Shown here: piece after piece, positions 44,481 through 55,738 of the stretch
Position numbering within the stretch: the stretch's first letter is position 1
How the letters are laid out: every line of letters begins with the position of its first letter
NCBI RefSeq assembly: GCF_019703515.2
Contig: NC_059388.1
Span: 3,581,479 to 3,645,478, forward strand
From: Myxocyprinus asiaticus
Lineage: Eukaryota > Chordata > Actinopteri > Cypriniformes > Catostomidae
Direction of reading: 5' to 3'
DNA length: 64,000 nucleotides
The notes under the pieces: generated by a model
What the model was told of the DNA's origin: nothing
Databases searched by the model: none
The model's input: the letters and a program-made list of their open reading frames with translations, nothing else
Made by a program: the position numbers and the translations under genes

Positions 44481-44819
44481 TTGGGATTGATGCCTTTTCA
44501 CACATCAATAATCTGAAGATTTTCCCAATGATTATCAATATTTTTCGGAATTTTTTTCAGATATAAATTGGGCTACTCATTGCACAGATGTCTTTTGTCT
44601 TTTCAAACATATTTCTGAACACAACTTTGGTAAAGTGTGAGCGGCAGGGTTAAAGGCGGACGACATGGCATATCTTAAAATGTTAAACAATTATTTTCTA
44701 CTAAGGTATGCACACACCGCCAACGCTCAGCCACGGAGCGCAGCTCGCATAGTTTTCCATTAAATTCAGCCCAAATAATTATCAAAGGACAAACATTATT
44801 TACTCTAGCCATTGGATGA
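44481..44819. other. No gene recognised
   Basis: Spacer between a MITE fragment and the Tc1 element. No supported feature. Confidence 0.5.
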
Positions 44820-46395
44820 TACAGGTGCATCTCAATAAATTAGAATGTCGTGGAAAAGTTCATTTATTTCAGTAATTCAACTCAAATCGTGAAACTCGTG
44901 TATTAAATAAATTCAATGCACACAGACTGAAGTAGTTTAAGTCTTTGGTTCTTTTAATTGTGATGATTTTGGCTCACATTTAACAAAAACCCACCAATTC
45001 ACTATCTCAAAAAATTAGAATATGGTGACATGCCAATCAGCTAATCAACTCAAAACAACTGCAAAGGTTTCCTGAGCCTTCAAAATGGTCTCTCAGTTTG
45101 GTTCACTAGGCTACACAATCATGGGGAAGACTGCTGATCTGACAGTTGTCCAGAAGACAATCATTGACACCCTTCACAAGGAGGGTAAGCCACAAACATT
45201 CATTGCCAAAGAAGCTGGCTGTTCACAGAGTGCTGTATCCAAGCATGTTAACAGAAAGTTGAGTGGAAGGAAAAAGTGTGGAAGAAAAAGTTGCACAACC
45301 AACCGAGAGAACCGCAGCCTTATGATTGTCAAGCAAAATCAATTCAAGAATTTGGGTGAACTTCACAAGGAATGGACTGAGGCTGGGGTCAAGGCATCAA
45401 GACACAGACATGTCAAGGAATTTGGCTACAGTTGTCGTATTCCTCTTGTTAAGCCACTCCTGAACCACAGACAACGTCAGAGGCGTCTTACCTGGGCTAA
45501 GGAGAAGAAGAACTGGACTGTTGCCCAGTGGTCCAAAGTCCTCTTTTCAGATGAGAGCAAGTTTTGTATTTCATTTGGAAACCAAGGTCCAAGAGTCTGG
45601 AGGAAGGGTGGAGAAGCTCATAGCCCAAGTTGCTTGAAGTCCAGTGTTAAGTTTCCACAGTCTGTGATGATTTGTGGTGCAATGTCATCTGCTGGTGTTG
45701 GTCCATTGTGTTTTTTGAAAACCAAAGTCACTGCACCTGTTTACCAAGACATTTTGGAGCACTTCATGCTTCCTTCTGCTGACCAGCTTTTTAAAGATGC
45801 TGATTTCATTTTCCAGCAGGATTTGGCACCTGCCCACACTGCCAAAAGCACCAAAAGTTGGTTGAATGACCATGGTGTTGGTGTGCTTGACTGGCCAGCA
45901 AACTCACCAGACCTGAACCCCATAGAGAATCTATGGGGTATTGTCAAGAGGAAAATGAGAAACAAGAGACCAAAAAATGCAGATGAGCTGAAGGCCACTG
46001 TCAAAGAAACCTGGGCTTCCATACCACCTCAGCAGTGCCACAAACTGATCACCTCCATGCCACGCCGAATTGAGGCAGTAATTAAAGCAAAAGGAGCCCC
46101 TACCAAGTATTGAGTACATATACAGTAAATGAACATACTTTCCAGAAGGCCAACAATTCACTAAAAATGTTTTTTTTATTGGTCTTATGATGTATTCTAA
46201 TTTTTTGAGATAGTGAATTGGTGGGTTTTTGTTAAATGTGAGCCAAAATCATCACAATTAAAAGAACCAAAGACTTAAACTACTTCAGTCTGTGTGCATT
46301 GAATTTATTTAATACACGAGTTTCACGATTTGAGTTGAATTACTGAAATAAATGAACTTTTCCACGACATTCTAATTTATTGAGATGCACCTGTA
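44820..46395 (+). mobile_element. Complete Tc1-type transposon
   Basis: TA target duplications at 44820-44821 and 46394-46395 bracket a 1572-bp element with 201-bp inverted repeats (44822-45022 and 46193-46393) that are near-perfect by eye. Ends are CAGGTGCATCTCAATAAATT and its complement. The repeats and the single ORF are well preserved, so this is one of the youngest insertions in the window. Confidence 0.94.
45085..46113 (+). CDS. Tc1 transposase, DD34E, open reading frame
   Basis: This is the cut-and-paste transposase of the surrounding element. The frame is open for 342 codons. The ATG at 45121 (codon 13, MGKTADLTVVQK) is the more likely start, because family members start near this motif. 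Residues 20-70 form the first helix-turn-helix (FIAKEAGCSQSAVSKHVNRK) and 70-130 the second DNA-binding domain with a GRKKCGRKS basic stretch. The catalytic triad is Asp156 (LFSDESKF), Asp246 (FQQDLAPAHTA) and Glu281 (SPDLNPIENLW), with exactly 34 residues between the last two. Leu follows Asp246 where many Tc1 members have Asn. The C-terminus SMPRRIEAVIKAKGAPTKY is typical. No stop, shift or missing key residue is visible, so activity is possible but unproven. Confidence 0.93.
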   Translation: MVSQFGSLGYTIMGKTADLTVVQKTIIDTLHKEGKPQTFIAKEAGCSQSAVSKHVNRKLSGRKKCGRKSCTTNRENRSLMIVKQNQFKNLGELHKEWTEAGVKASRHRHVKEFGYSCRIPLVKPLLNHRQRQRRLTWAKEKKNWTVAQWSKVLFSDESKFCISFGNQGPRVWRKGGEAHSPSCLKSSVKFPQSVMICGAMSSAGVGPLCFLKTKVTAPVYQDILEHFMLPSADQLFKDADFIFQQDLAPAHTAKSTKSWLNDHGVGVLDWPANSPDLNPIENLWGIVKRKMRNKRPKNADELKATVKETWASIPPQQCHKLITSMPRRIEAVIKAKGAPTKY

Positions 46396-46785
46396 TATTG
46401 TGTATATGTAACTTTCACATAGCACATGTATTTTCAGTTACAAGTATGTCTTTTTGTGGTTTGACAGCTTGAACGAATTACCTATTCAAAGCTACATAAA
46501 CTGCATAATAAACGTCACAATTTCTAATCGTTCAGTTTGCGCAGTTACACCAGTTTTATACACTAACCTGCAAACTCATCGACGTCACTTTGTTCATTCT
46601 TAAAGAAGTACAAAATCCTTCGTAACTTTGGACTGCCATCTGCTGCGCCGCATCAGCTCATTCTGTGTGTGTGTGTGTGTGTGTGTGTGATACCAGAGCT
46701 TGTCTGAAGAGGTTAGAATAGAATAGCATAACGCAGCGGTCCCATAGACATTAATTTGTATGGTATCCGCAAACGGTGACCTCCC
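46396..46785. other. No gene recognised; (TG)n at 46664-46689
   Basis: Spacer with a TG microsatellite. Nothing else is supported. Confidence 0.5.
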
Positions 46786-47038
46786 TTATGAAAATCTAGA
46801 GTTCATGGCAAATTTGGTACAAATTCGGCACTGATAATTTTCACATACAAATGAGCTTTGCGGCAAACATGCAGCAAATTGTCCATTGTTGCCAAAAGTT
46901 TGCTGGAGGTTTACCACTACCGGCAAAGATCTGCAAACTTCTGGCTGACATTTGCTGTGAATCAAAACCTCATTTGAAAATAAAAATTGCTGCAATTTTG
47001 TGACAAGTTTGCAGCTAGTTTAGATTTTTTTGTAAGGG
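46786..47038. mobile_element. MITE with CCCTTA...TAAGGG ends
   Basis: CCCTTATGAAAATCTAGAG at the left is imperfectly inverted at the right (GTTTAGATTTTTTTGTAAGGG). The core repeats AAACTTCTGGC and TTTGC(T/A)G(G/C) phrases on both strands. A related copy lies at 26043-26226. Non-coding. Confidence 0.6.
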
Positions 47039-47846
47039 ATAATATCGTAACATGCTAGTTGACTGTTAAGTTCTCTACTATGGTAAAAACACAGAGGTTG
47101 TTATCGCAGTATCCACCTTTTTCCTGAACGCGGAAGTGTTCCACACTTTTCCTGTTTTCAATTTCCAGTCTCCAGTGTTTTCACCCGCATTGGCGTATAT
47201 TCTTAGCGACTAAAGTATTACATTTGTACAAATTGTCAAAAAAACATGTGGCTCTATAGTGCCAATACTTCACTCGAAATGACCATTTTTTTCTTTTTTT
47301 TTTTACAGTACCTCAGTTACGTTGATATCATTAACTACTTTGAGTTGTTATGATAGCCAACAATTGCACAAGTTGAGCGGGAAATTCATATTTACTCCAA
47401 ATAACACTTAAATGGTTGTTGTTTCTCCATCTGGATCACTCTTTTCGGTTAGTTTTACATTGTGTCTTGAGAGCAGAAACAGAAAACAGGCAATTAGAAT
47501 CATCATGGCACCACCCAGTGGTTGCTCAGGAAAACTGTGGATAGAAGATCTCTGGTGATACCTGTGCCTTTCCTGAAAACCGTCCGGATGCAGTCAATGT
47601 TATATCACCCTCTTGTGGTCTCCCAATGCTATTACGCCAGACTGTTAAACAGAGGCCAACTGAGTGAAGTATAAAGCACGCAAATTGGGCTTCTAATTTA
47701 AATGTCGGCAAATTGTAATATAGCAATGCCTCAAAAATATATCGATAAAATAACGTGCCAATAAATAATCGATATATTGATATTTTATGATATGTTGAAA
47801 TGAACATTAACTAAGACTAATAAATTATTAAATTAGTTTTAGTTTT
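47039..47846. other. No gene recognised
   Basis: Spacer. 47440-47640 has short open frames without motifs. Phrases near 47800 (ATTAACTAAGACTAATAAAT) are from the common MITE at 44264. Confidence 0.45.
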
Positions 47847-48116
47847 AAAGGAATAGTTCACCCAAAAATGAACATTTGCTGATAATTTACTCACCCTCAG
47901 GTCATCCAAGATGTATCTAAGTTTTTTTCTTCATCAAAATAGAATTTAAGACTTTTAGGATTTCATTTCAGGCCTCCTCCTCTAAACAATGCAAGTGAAT
48001 GTACTCCATTATTTGACAGTCCAAAATGCATATTTAGGGTGCATCAAAATAATTCACACGACTCCAGTCGACAAATAAAGTTCTTCTGAACGCAAACGAT
48101 TGATTTGATTGATTTC
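47847..48116. repeat. AATAGTTCACCCAAAAATGA repeat, copy 1
   Basis: Begins TTAAAGGAATAGTTCACCC and aligns closely with 56473-56700 in the same orientation (CCATTC/AGGATTTCATTTCAGGCC, GTGAATGTACTCCATT). It directly precedes the inverted-duplication arm at 48117, as the other copy precedes arm 2 at a distance of about 105 bp. Confidence 0.75.
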
Positions 48117-49456
48117 AATCCATGTCCTTTTTGCAACACAGATTTTAGGATTTTCAGACAAAATGTTTGTGTCCAAAATGGTAATAAATGGTTTATATGG
48201 ATGCAATATATCAATTTAAGGTATCTGTGGAACTCTTGTAAATGATGATTTATGTTGCTACTTAAACTATAGCTAGAGGAAAGAGAAAATTTCTAATAAC
48301 TAATTTTTATTATTTGCTTTCCCACTAGGCTCAAAAATAGATTTCTCATTCCCCTCGTTATATTATAGTTCATAATATTCATGTTGCATCTTTAATTACC
48401 AGCATATTGGATAATGTGAGATGAGCATTGATATGTTTGGATTACATTTTCAGAGATATTTTTAAATTAGGACTACACATACACAGACTTGGGTCCTTGG
48501 TTGTATTTATGTAATCTTAGAGCTTTATTGTTTTACTTTTACAACATTCAACATTCATGTTTTAATCACATTTGGGAAGACTCATTTAATACTAAAAACA
48601 TATCTTACACAACAAGTCAAAAAATATCTGTTTAACAAATGAAAGTAGAAGTCCATCCTGTGGGATTAGACACGATGGAAATCGGATTAAAAGATGTTTT
48701 TCCCACAAATGATTTCTTCTTGCAACAAACTTGTGGCATTAATTTCACATTGTGCATGAATGTATAATGCATAATGATGAATGATAAATGTTCATGAATG
48801 AGATTATCAAATATAAATGACCACTGGTTTGCATCATAACTCTTATTCATTTTTGAATAAACAAATGTCACAGGCTGCTACCGAATACACACACTATTAT
48901 AGTATGTACTGAATGATGATGAACTTCTCAACTGTTGATGAATTAGGTTCTGTAGGTATCCTCAGCAAAAAAAGAAATGACCTCTCAATTTCAACTGCTT
49001 TTATTTTCAGCAAACTTAACAAGTGTAAATATTTGTATGAACATAAAAAGATTCAACAACTAAGACATAAACTGAACAAGTTTCACAGACATGTGACTAA
49101 CAGAAATGGAATAATGTGTCCCTGAACAAAGTCAAATCAAAATCAAAAGTAAAAGTCAGTATCTGGTGTGGCCACCAACTGCATTAAGTACTGCATGGAT
49201 TGCACCAGATTTGCCAATTCTTGCTGTGAGATTTTACCCCACTCTTCCACCAAGGCACTTGCAAGTTCCCGGACATTTCTGGGGGGAATGGCCCTAGTCC
49301 TCACCCTCCGATCCAACAGGTCCCAGACGTGCTCAATGGGATTGAGATCCGGACTCTTCACTGGCCATGGCAGAACACTGACATTCCTGTCTTGCAAGAA
49401 ATCATGCACAGAACGAGCAGTATGGAAGGTGGAATTGTCATGCTGGAGGGTCATGT
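48117..49456 (+). repeat. Inverted duplication, arm 1
   Basis: 1340 bp that recurs in reverse complement at 56806-58141. The arms look almost identical; the one length difference I found is a 4-base change near 48550 (CAACATTCAACATTCATG against CAACATTCAAAATG). The arm holds unique-looking sequence (48117-48956) and the 3' 500 bp of a Tc1 element (48957-49456). Its inner breakpoint is inside the transposon, so neither end is a transposon terminus. Confidence 0.92.
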
Positions 49457-50452
49457 CAGGATGAGCCTGCAGAAATTCTACCACATGAGGGAGGAGGATG
49501 TCTTCCCTGTAACGCACAGCATTGAGATTGCCTGCAATTACAACAAGCTCAGTCCGATGATGCTGTGACACACCGCCGCAGACCATGACGGACCATCAAC
49601 CTCCAAAATGATCCCACTCCAGAGTACAGGCCTCGGTGTAACGCTCATTCTTTTGACGATAAACGCGAGTTCAACCATCACCCCTGGTGAGACAAAACTG
49701 CGACTCATCAGTGAAGAGCACTTTTTGCCAGTCCTGTCTAGTCCAGCGAAGGTGGGTTTTTGCCCATAGGCGATGTTGTTGCCGGTGATGTCTGGTAAGG
49801 ACCTAGCTTACAACAGGCCTACAAGCCCTCAGTCCAGCCTCTCTCAGCCTATCGCGGACAGTCTGAGCACTGATGGAGGGATTGTGCACTCCTGGTGTAA
49901 CTTGGGCAGTCGTTGTTGCCATCCTGTACCTGTCCCGCAGGTGTGATATTTGGATGATCCTGTGCAGGTGTTGTTACAGGTGGTCTACCACTGCGAGGAC
50001 GATCAGCTGTCCTTCTTGTCTCCCTGTAGCGCTGTCTTAGGCGTCTCACAGTACGGACATTGCAATTTATTGCCCTGGCCACATCTGCAGTCCTCATGCC
50101 TCCATGCAGCACGCCTAAGGCACATTCACGCAGATGAGCAGGGACCCTGGGCATCTTTCTTTTGGTGTATTTCAGAGTCAGTAGAGAGGTCTCTTTAGTG
50201 TCCTAAGTTTTTATAACTGTGACCTTAATTGCCTACCGTCTGTAAGCTGTTAGTGTCTTAACGACTGTTCCACAGGTGCATGTTCATTAATTGTTTATGG
50301 TTCATTGAACAAGCATAGAAAACTTTGCTTAAACCCTTTACAATAAAGATCTGTATTTGATCTTTATTAAGTTACTGTATTTGGATTTTTACAAAATTAT
50401 CTTTAAAATACAGTGTCCTGAAAAAGGGACATTTGTTTTTTTGCTGAGTTTA
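48957..50452 (-). mobile_element. Tc1-type transposon with CTCAGCAAAAAAA ends
   Basis: The left end TATCCTCAGCAAAAAAAGAA and the right end on the complement, TAAACTCAGCAAAAAAACAA, give short inverted repeats with TA outermost. At 1496 bp it is a standard Tc1 size. The transposase lies on the minus strand (49143-50154) and is broken. Confidence 0.85.
49143..50154 (-). pseudogene. Tc1 transposase, frameshifted
   Basis: 50154-49849 gives the N-terminal part: MPRVPAHLRECALGVLHGG, TADVARAINCNVRTVRRLR (helix-turn-helix) and SGRPPVTTPAQD. The frame is lost after about residue 68. A middle section around 49720 still reads KVLFTDESQFCL with the first catalytic Asp. 49586-49143 reads VCGGVSQHHRTELVVI, LQHDNSTFHTARSVHD with the second Asp, and SPDLNPIEHVWDLL with the Glu, again 34 residues apart, ending PDTDFYF. 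At least two frame breaks and a stop near 49680 make it a pseudogene, though all catalytic residues can still be read. Confidence 0.88.
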
Positions 50453-50848
50453 CATTCCCGCACGTACTACATGGTATCTTGGCATTGTCTTTTGACCTGT
50501 GAAATCTTGGACCTACAGTATGTTAGAAGCTAAAACACATACTCACAACAACCGAAAAAATTTAGGACAGAAACATACTTCACGCAAGTATGCGTAAACA
50601 AATGTGAATGCTTGACCAACACATTGTCAACGAACGGTCCAACTGAACAAGCATAATGTGCATTTTCGAATTACTGTGGTGGTAACAACCCTCAGTTCCC
50701 TGTCTGTCACACACTCAATGTTGTGTCGATGTAGTGACATTAGGGGTTCGATCTTGAGAGCCACAATCACCTTTGCTTAAAATAGAAAAGGCCAATGAGA
50801 ATTGTCGAGTGGAATTTGCATGCCACTCTCCGCCCCCGGACATATGGG

Positions 50849-50856
50849 TATAAAAG
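50849..50856 (+). promoter_or_regulatory. TATA box, DIRS copy 3
   Basis: TATAAAAG in the same position of the terminal repeat as in the other copies, about 240 bp upstream of the gag ATG. Confidence 0.6.
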
Positions 50857-51092
50857 GAGATGGCGTGCACCACTCATTCAGATTTTTTTTTCGGAGCCGA
50901 ATGCATGTATTGTGTTCGTCCTCTCACCTTTCGCTTACGCTGCTGGATTTTACGGCGCATATCAGCGGTCACCCTCGCACGGTCGATTGTTGTGCATCCC
51001 CTGGGCGCTTCGGCGGCTGCTAAAAGAGTATATTCAAAAGAGTATATTTCCTTCTAAAAGAGCTCGCGCGAACGCTTGCCGTCTTTTTAAAG

Positions 51093-51419
51093 ATGTCCTT
51101 CCGAGTTTGCGCTACTGGATGTGGCCGTTATCTCTCTCCTCCGGACAGCCATGAAATCTGTCTCGAGTGCTTGGGGTGCCAGCATGCCGAGGCAGCTTTC
51201 GTGAAAGGGTTATGTTCTCATTGCGAGAACATGCCCATCAGAACGTTGCGGTTGTGGCTCACTTCCTTCTTCCTGAAGCAAGGAGCCACCGCGGCTGTTC
51301 CCCAACCTGCTCCGTCCTTGGCTGATGCTCAGCCGGCTAGGTCGGCAACACCACGGGCGATCTGGATGACCTTCAGGGCATCCTCAACCGTGCAGTGGGC
51401 GCACTCTCACGGCAGGTAA
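51093..51419 (+). pseudogene. DIRS gag N-terminus, truncated
   Basis: MSFRVCATGCGRYLSPPDSH opens the frame, followed by CLECLGCQHAEAAFVKG and CSHCENMPIRTLRLWLTSFF, the same layout as copy 1 (9429 onwards) but without its early frameshift. Cysteines and histidines fall in a C-x3-C ... H-x2-C-x2-C ... H pattern. The frame runs over the deletion join and stops at 51419. Confidence 0.75.
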
Positions 51420-52030
51420 CACTCTGTGGGGAGTGGGGACTCCACCCCTACGTAGTCCATCTGATTTGGGAGAGATTTGGAGAGGAGCAGGTAGACCTGT
51501 TCGCCTCCCAAAAGTTCTCTCACTGCCCCCTTTGGTAATCCCTGTCCAAGGCTCCCTTCGGCATGGGTGCCTTGGCGCACAGCTGGCCTCGGGGGCCACG
51601 CAAGTATACGTCTCCTCCAGTGAGCCTCATTGCACAGACTCTGTGCAAAGTCAGGGAGGACGAGCAGGAAGTCCTGTTCGTTGCGCCGTACTGGCACAAC
51701 CGGACTTTGTTCTCGGATCTGATGCTCCTGGTAGTAGCAGCACTTTGTCTGTTTTGGAGGACAGCAGAAGGGGAAAGCTGTCTCCAAGTAGAGGCTAGCC
51801 CATTGGATTGTGGATGCCATTTCTCTTGCATACCAATCTTAGGACTTGCCGCGCCCCTTGGGAGTCCGGACGCACTCCACTAGAGATGTTGCATCCTCCT
51901 GGGCACTGGTAAGGGGGGCCTCTCTAGCATACATATGCGGAGCTGTGGGTTGGGCTACACCCAATACCTTTGTGAGGTTTTATAACCTATGCATAGACCT
52001 GGTTTCGACCTGAGTGTTACATGGTAACAG
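51420..52030 (+). pseudogene. DIRS post-RNase H block fused to recombinase C-terminus
   Basis: 51440-51740 reads WERFGEEQVDLFASQKFSHC, then PPVSLIAQTLCKVREDEQ, then VAPYWHNRTLFSDLMLL. Close to 51745 it jumps to the recombinase near LFVCFG. From 51865, in another frame, it reads HSTRDVASSWALVRGASL and WATPNTFVRFYNL, that is the His-x-x-Arg, Trp and Tyr of the active site, ending at the TGA near 52012. The first catalytic Arg and the whole DNA-binding half are deleted. Confidence 0.8.
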
Positions 52031-52325
52031 CAGGTAGACCGGGCGGCCGGTTGGGTGTACCGCTTGCATTGTGCCTTTCCCCTTTTTTCATAGGTGATAA
52101 TGTGCGCCTTTTTGTCCACTACAGTTCCCCGTATCCGGTGAACCCTGGACACCTCTTTAATTCTTAAGCACTGTTCGGTGACGAACTCGCGGAGGAGTAA
52201 CGACACCAGGCCCAGTACTCGTGGTATGCTCCTTCTCAGGTGAGCCAGCATGCTCGGGCTCAGTGCTCCATGCATGGTGATTCCCCCTTGGTAATCCCGT
52301 ATGATGAGTTTCAGGTAAGTGCCCC

Positions 52326-53019
52326 CCCCCCCTTAACGGGACTAGGGAGATGACTTATCTGTAAAAATGGCTGAAGACCATACAGTTAAAATGAAATTAA
52401 TTACGAATGGAAATGTTGTGCATTTGAGCACAATATAAGATATTTAGTCTTTTCTTGACCTTGATAAAAGTGAAACCCAGCATTTGACAAAATATAAGAA
52501 AAATAAGACCTGCTGTCTTGTCATTTGTGGTAAAACGGATATTGCAAGTGGCTTCGTACATCTGTAGAAATGCAAATTCTATTTGTGTTGCTTTGTCCTG
52601 CTTTCAAAGACTGACTTGTGCCAACTGGGTGAGCCAATAGTATTCGAGTGCGGGCTGTGAAGGAGCATATCATTGGTTTGACCCACTGAACAAATACACC
52701 CCTTCACTGAAGGAACAGTCGGTCATTTTAGTCTTTACGAGACACAGCTTGTTCGTGAACAAAATGAATGTACTGGTACACTCGTTCATGGATGAAATTA
52801 ATGAATCAGACATCTCGTTCATGAACGAGGATCTGCTGAGGCTGAATGAGGCATTCAGTTCAGCAATCTCGTTTAACAAAAAAAGGGGCAGGATTAATTA
52901 TGAATACTGCTGAGTGATGTCCACACATTACAATGACATATGAACATTATTTGGATTATTTTTTAGGCAAGTATTGTTTTCTCTATTTGTATAGTTTGAT
53001 ACAAATTATTAATGGTCCA
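52326..53019. other. No gene recognised; TTCATGAACGA-type repeat text
   Basis: 52740-52870 has repeated GTTCATG/GAACGAG phrases and 55600-55690 has AACGAATTGTAACTGATC phrases; both resemble a common fish repeat that may once have spanned this interval. The termini are not clear. Confidence 0.4.
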
Positions 53020-53290
53020 TCATTAATAGGTAACTATGCAGGAATTAATGCAGAAGAAATGAGTAGCACTACATTAACATTTTAGTCACTAATATTAACT
53101 AATATGGAAACACAATTAACTAATCAGTTAGTAATAACGAACTGATAACTGATGCAGTTCATTAGTACAGTAGCCAATCAAGAATTACTGAATTTACCTC
53201 ACTGAGAACTATTAACTAACTATGGCTAATTTAAAATAAATATTAAATAATTACTAATCGCAGTATTAAGATATGTCTAAAATTTGAACA
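53020..53290 (+). repeat. Inverted repeat pair, left copy
   Basis: ATTAATAGGTAACTATGCAGG ... GCAGAAGAAATGAGTAG ... GGAAACACAATTAACTAATCAG ... ACTATTAACTAACTATGGC recurs in reverse complement at 55080-55345 with scattered differences. The pair probably forms the long subterminal inverted repeats of a non-autonomous DNA element later filled with LINE fragments. Confidence 0.75.
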
Positions 53291-53788
53291 ATTATTTACT
53301 GTCAACATAATCATGACATGTATCTTCTGAGAAGCATGACAGCGTGCCTTTGTGCTCTTTAACTAACCAAACCTCTAAATCACTGCATAATTGGATCATT
53401 ATGAGTGTCTGGTAAAGTGACAAATAAAGGTGTCAGAGATGAAAAAAAAAGGAAATTAACAATATTTAACTATAAACACATGAGCCAAGTTCTTAGAAAT
53501 GTAATCTGTATTTTTGTTGGTTTTTATTTTTAAAAAACATGTATATCATATTCTACAAACAGTTTGATATACATTATTAATGTCAAATAAATAAAAAATG
53601 TCAAGTTGTGTAATTGTTAAGTAGGCTAAAAAGTAATACTTTCCTAGCACCTTGAGTACATGTCATGAATATACTCAATTAACATATTTTTCAAGGTCAT
53701 TTGTTAAGTCATAAATTGGTTCATCATAAAAGAAGTATTTCATTTTAAATGAATTGTTTTTGAAGGATTTTTAAGTAACTAAGATTTA

Positions 53789-54424
53789 ATGATGAAAAAA
53801 ATGAGTGTCACATCCATAAAAGATGTGAAGAGGGAGCATATCACACCTGTGTTAGCATCACTTCATTGGTTACCTGTTCAATACAGAGTTGATTTTAAGA
53901 TTTTAGTATTTGTATTTAAAGCACTGCTTGGACTTGCTCCTACTTATATTTTGGATCTTCTTCATCCCTACTCTTCTCAGAGAATGCTCAGATCCTCCTC
54001 TCAGCTCCTATTGACTGTTCCAAATTCACGATTAAAAACCAAAAGTGATAGGGCCTTTTCAGTTTGGGCTCCAAAGCTTTGGAACACCCTACCTTTTTTT
54101 ATTAGATCATCCATTACTCTATCCACATTTAAATCATCTCTTCATCTTCTTTTTTTTTTTTTCTCAGGGTTATTCGTAACTTGATTTCACCATTAGTACA
54201 ATTATGTTTTTATTTTCTGTCTGGTGATCCTTTGTATTATGTTGATTAGATATTTACTTTTTTTCCTATATTTGTATTTAAATTATTTTAAATTGTATTT
54301 TCATTAATGGTTTTCATTGTAGGGGGATGTGTGATTTTATGTCTGTTGTACAGCACCTTGGCTAGCACTCATGGTGCTTTTAAGGTGCTATATAAATAAA
54401 CCTGACCTTGAAGTTGACCTTGAT
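53789..54424 (+). pseudogene. L2-type LINE C-terminal fragment
   Basis: 53789-54184 is an open frame reading KREHITPVLASLHWLPVQYR, FKALLGLAPTYILDLLHPYS, RAFSVWAPKLWNTLPFFIRS and FKSSLHLLFF, the C-terminal segment seen also at 27995-28420. The 3' UTR ends TGCTATATAAATAAACCTG plus ACCTTGA repeats at about 54400-54424. The polymerase core is absent. The open frame is a surviving fragment, not a gene. Confidence 0.82.
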
Positions 54425-54639
54425 AAAGCTTCTAATCCAATCAGAGTTCGCCATTTTCAATGTCCGCACTGAGGAGTCGTGCTGATGCTAAATGATTCTA
54501 CTTCCACACTTCAGCCTGAGCATGCTGTGAACTTATACACATTTAAGATATGTTTAGTTCAGTTTGGATCAAACATAGGCAATGAAGGACACATGAAAAT
54601 TTAATTTTATAAATACGTGTCTCTGAAACACCACTGAGT

Positions 54640-54957
54640 GGACTGTCAAGGGCAGAAGCACACAGACAAATAGAATCGACCTCAAAGCGTTGCACTGTCT
54701 CTTACTGTGCCTATTGTCCTGTTTTTAGCAATTATAGTACCGTCTTGTACTGTTTGCACACATACACTTTATATAGTAATGTGTAGGTCTTATTTAGTTC
54801 TGTGTAGTCTCATGTAGTTCTGTGTTTGTTTTATGTTGTTTTTATGTTGTTTTATGTAGCGCCATGGTCCTGGAGGAATGTTGTTTTGTTTCACTGTGTA
54901 CTGTACTAGCTACATATGGTTGAAATGACAATAAAAGCCACTTGACTTGACTTGACT
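54640..54957 (+). mobile_element. L2 LINE 3' UTR
   Basis: Non-coding LINE tail ending GAAATGACAATAAAAGCCAC then CTTGACTTGACTTGA. The GACAATAAA motif followed by a short direct repeat matches the L2 3' end. It is a separate insertion from 53789-54424. Confidence 0.75.
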
Positions 54958-55079
54958 GTGACCAGTGATTTAGAGGGGTGTTACATTCATGAGTTTAGTT
55001 AGTTAAAGAACACAAAGGCATGCTCTCATGCTTCGCTGAAGATACATTTCATGATCATGTTGACAAAAAATATAATCAA

Positions 55080-55345
55080 TCACATTTTAATTAATAGTTA
55101 ATGTTGTGATTAGTAATTAGTTATTTTAAATTAGCCATAGTTAGTTAATAGTTCTCAGTAAGGATATCAAATTCAGAAATTCTTGATTTGCTAATAGTGA
55201 ATTACATCAGTTATCAGTTCGCTATTACTTACTGATTAGTTAATTGTGTTTCCATATTAGTTAATATTAGTGACTAAAGTGTTAATGTAGTACTACTCAT
55301 TTCTTCTGCATTAATTCCTGCATAGTTACCTATTAATGAGACCAT
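55080..55345 (-). repeat. Inverted repeat pair, right copy
   Basis: Reverse complement of 53020-53290 (for example TTCTGCATTAATTCCTGCAT and CATATTAGTTAATATTAGTG). It ends close to ACCATTATTATAAAGTGTTA, a terminus like that of several fish MITEs. Confidence 0.75.
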
Positions 55346-55706
55346 TATTATAAAGTGTTACCAAAAATTGTGCTTAGCAGTCCACAGTATGATAGATATG
55401 CTTTGTTGTAATTTGTGGAGAAACTTTTATTATGCTTAAACACTGCAGTGCTGAAGTCTCTTTGTAGACGTGCAAATTTTAAAACAGGATAATAAGACTT
55501 GTTCTGGTTGTGAATGACTGTGCTTTTGGTTGAATGCAATTACTCATTCAAACCATAAAATACGGTTATTTGGCACCAGCTACTAGTTGTAATTTGCAGA
55601 AATTGTCAATGAACGAATTGTAACTGATCTTTTTGGTGAACTGATTCAAAAGACTTGAATCACTGGGAAGAATTAAAATCCCCACCACTAGTCTTTTTGT
55701 AGCAGG

Positions 55707-55738
<32 letters not shown>

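Larger units (their letters stand above)
50695..52325 (+). mobile_element. DIRS-type retrotransposon, copy 3, heavily deleted
   Basis: Starts at GTT (50695-50697) with GTTCCCTGTCTGTCACACAC and the usual terminal repeat with TATAAAAG at 50849-50856. It then has leader, gag start (51093), an abrupt join to the post-RNase H block near 51410, a second join near 51745 to the recombinase C-terminus, and some 3' non-coding sequence to about 52325. Most of gag, all of RT and RNase H, the recombinase core, the internal complementary region and the right terminus are gone. It is clearly diverged from copies 1 and 2, so it represents a different subfamily. Confidence 0.85.

Noticed and set aside
48632..48871. 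79-codon ORF identical to one at 57391-57630
   Set aside because: The identity is explained by the inverted duplication of the DNA. Coding motifs and codon bias are absent, so protein conservation cannot be inferred.
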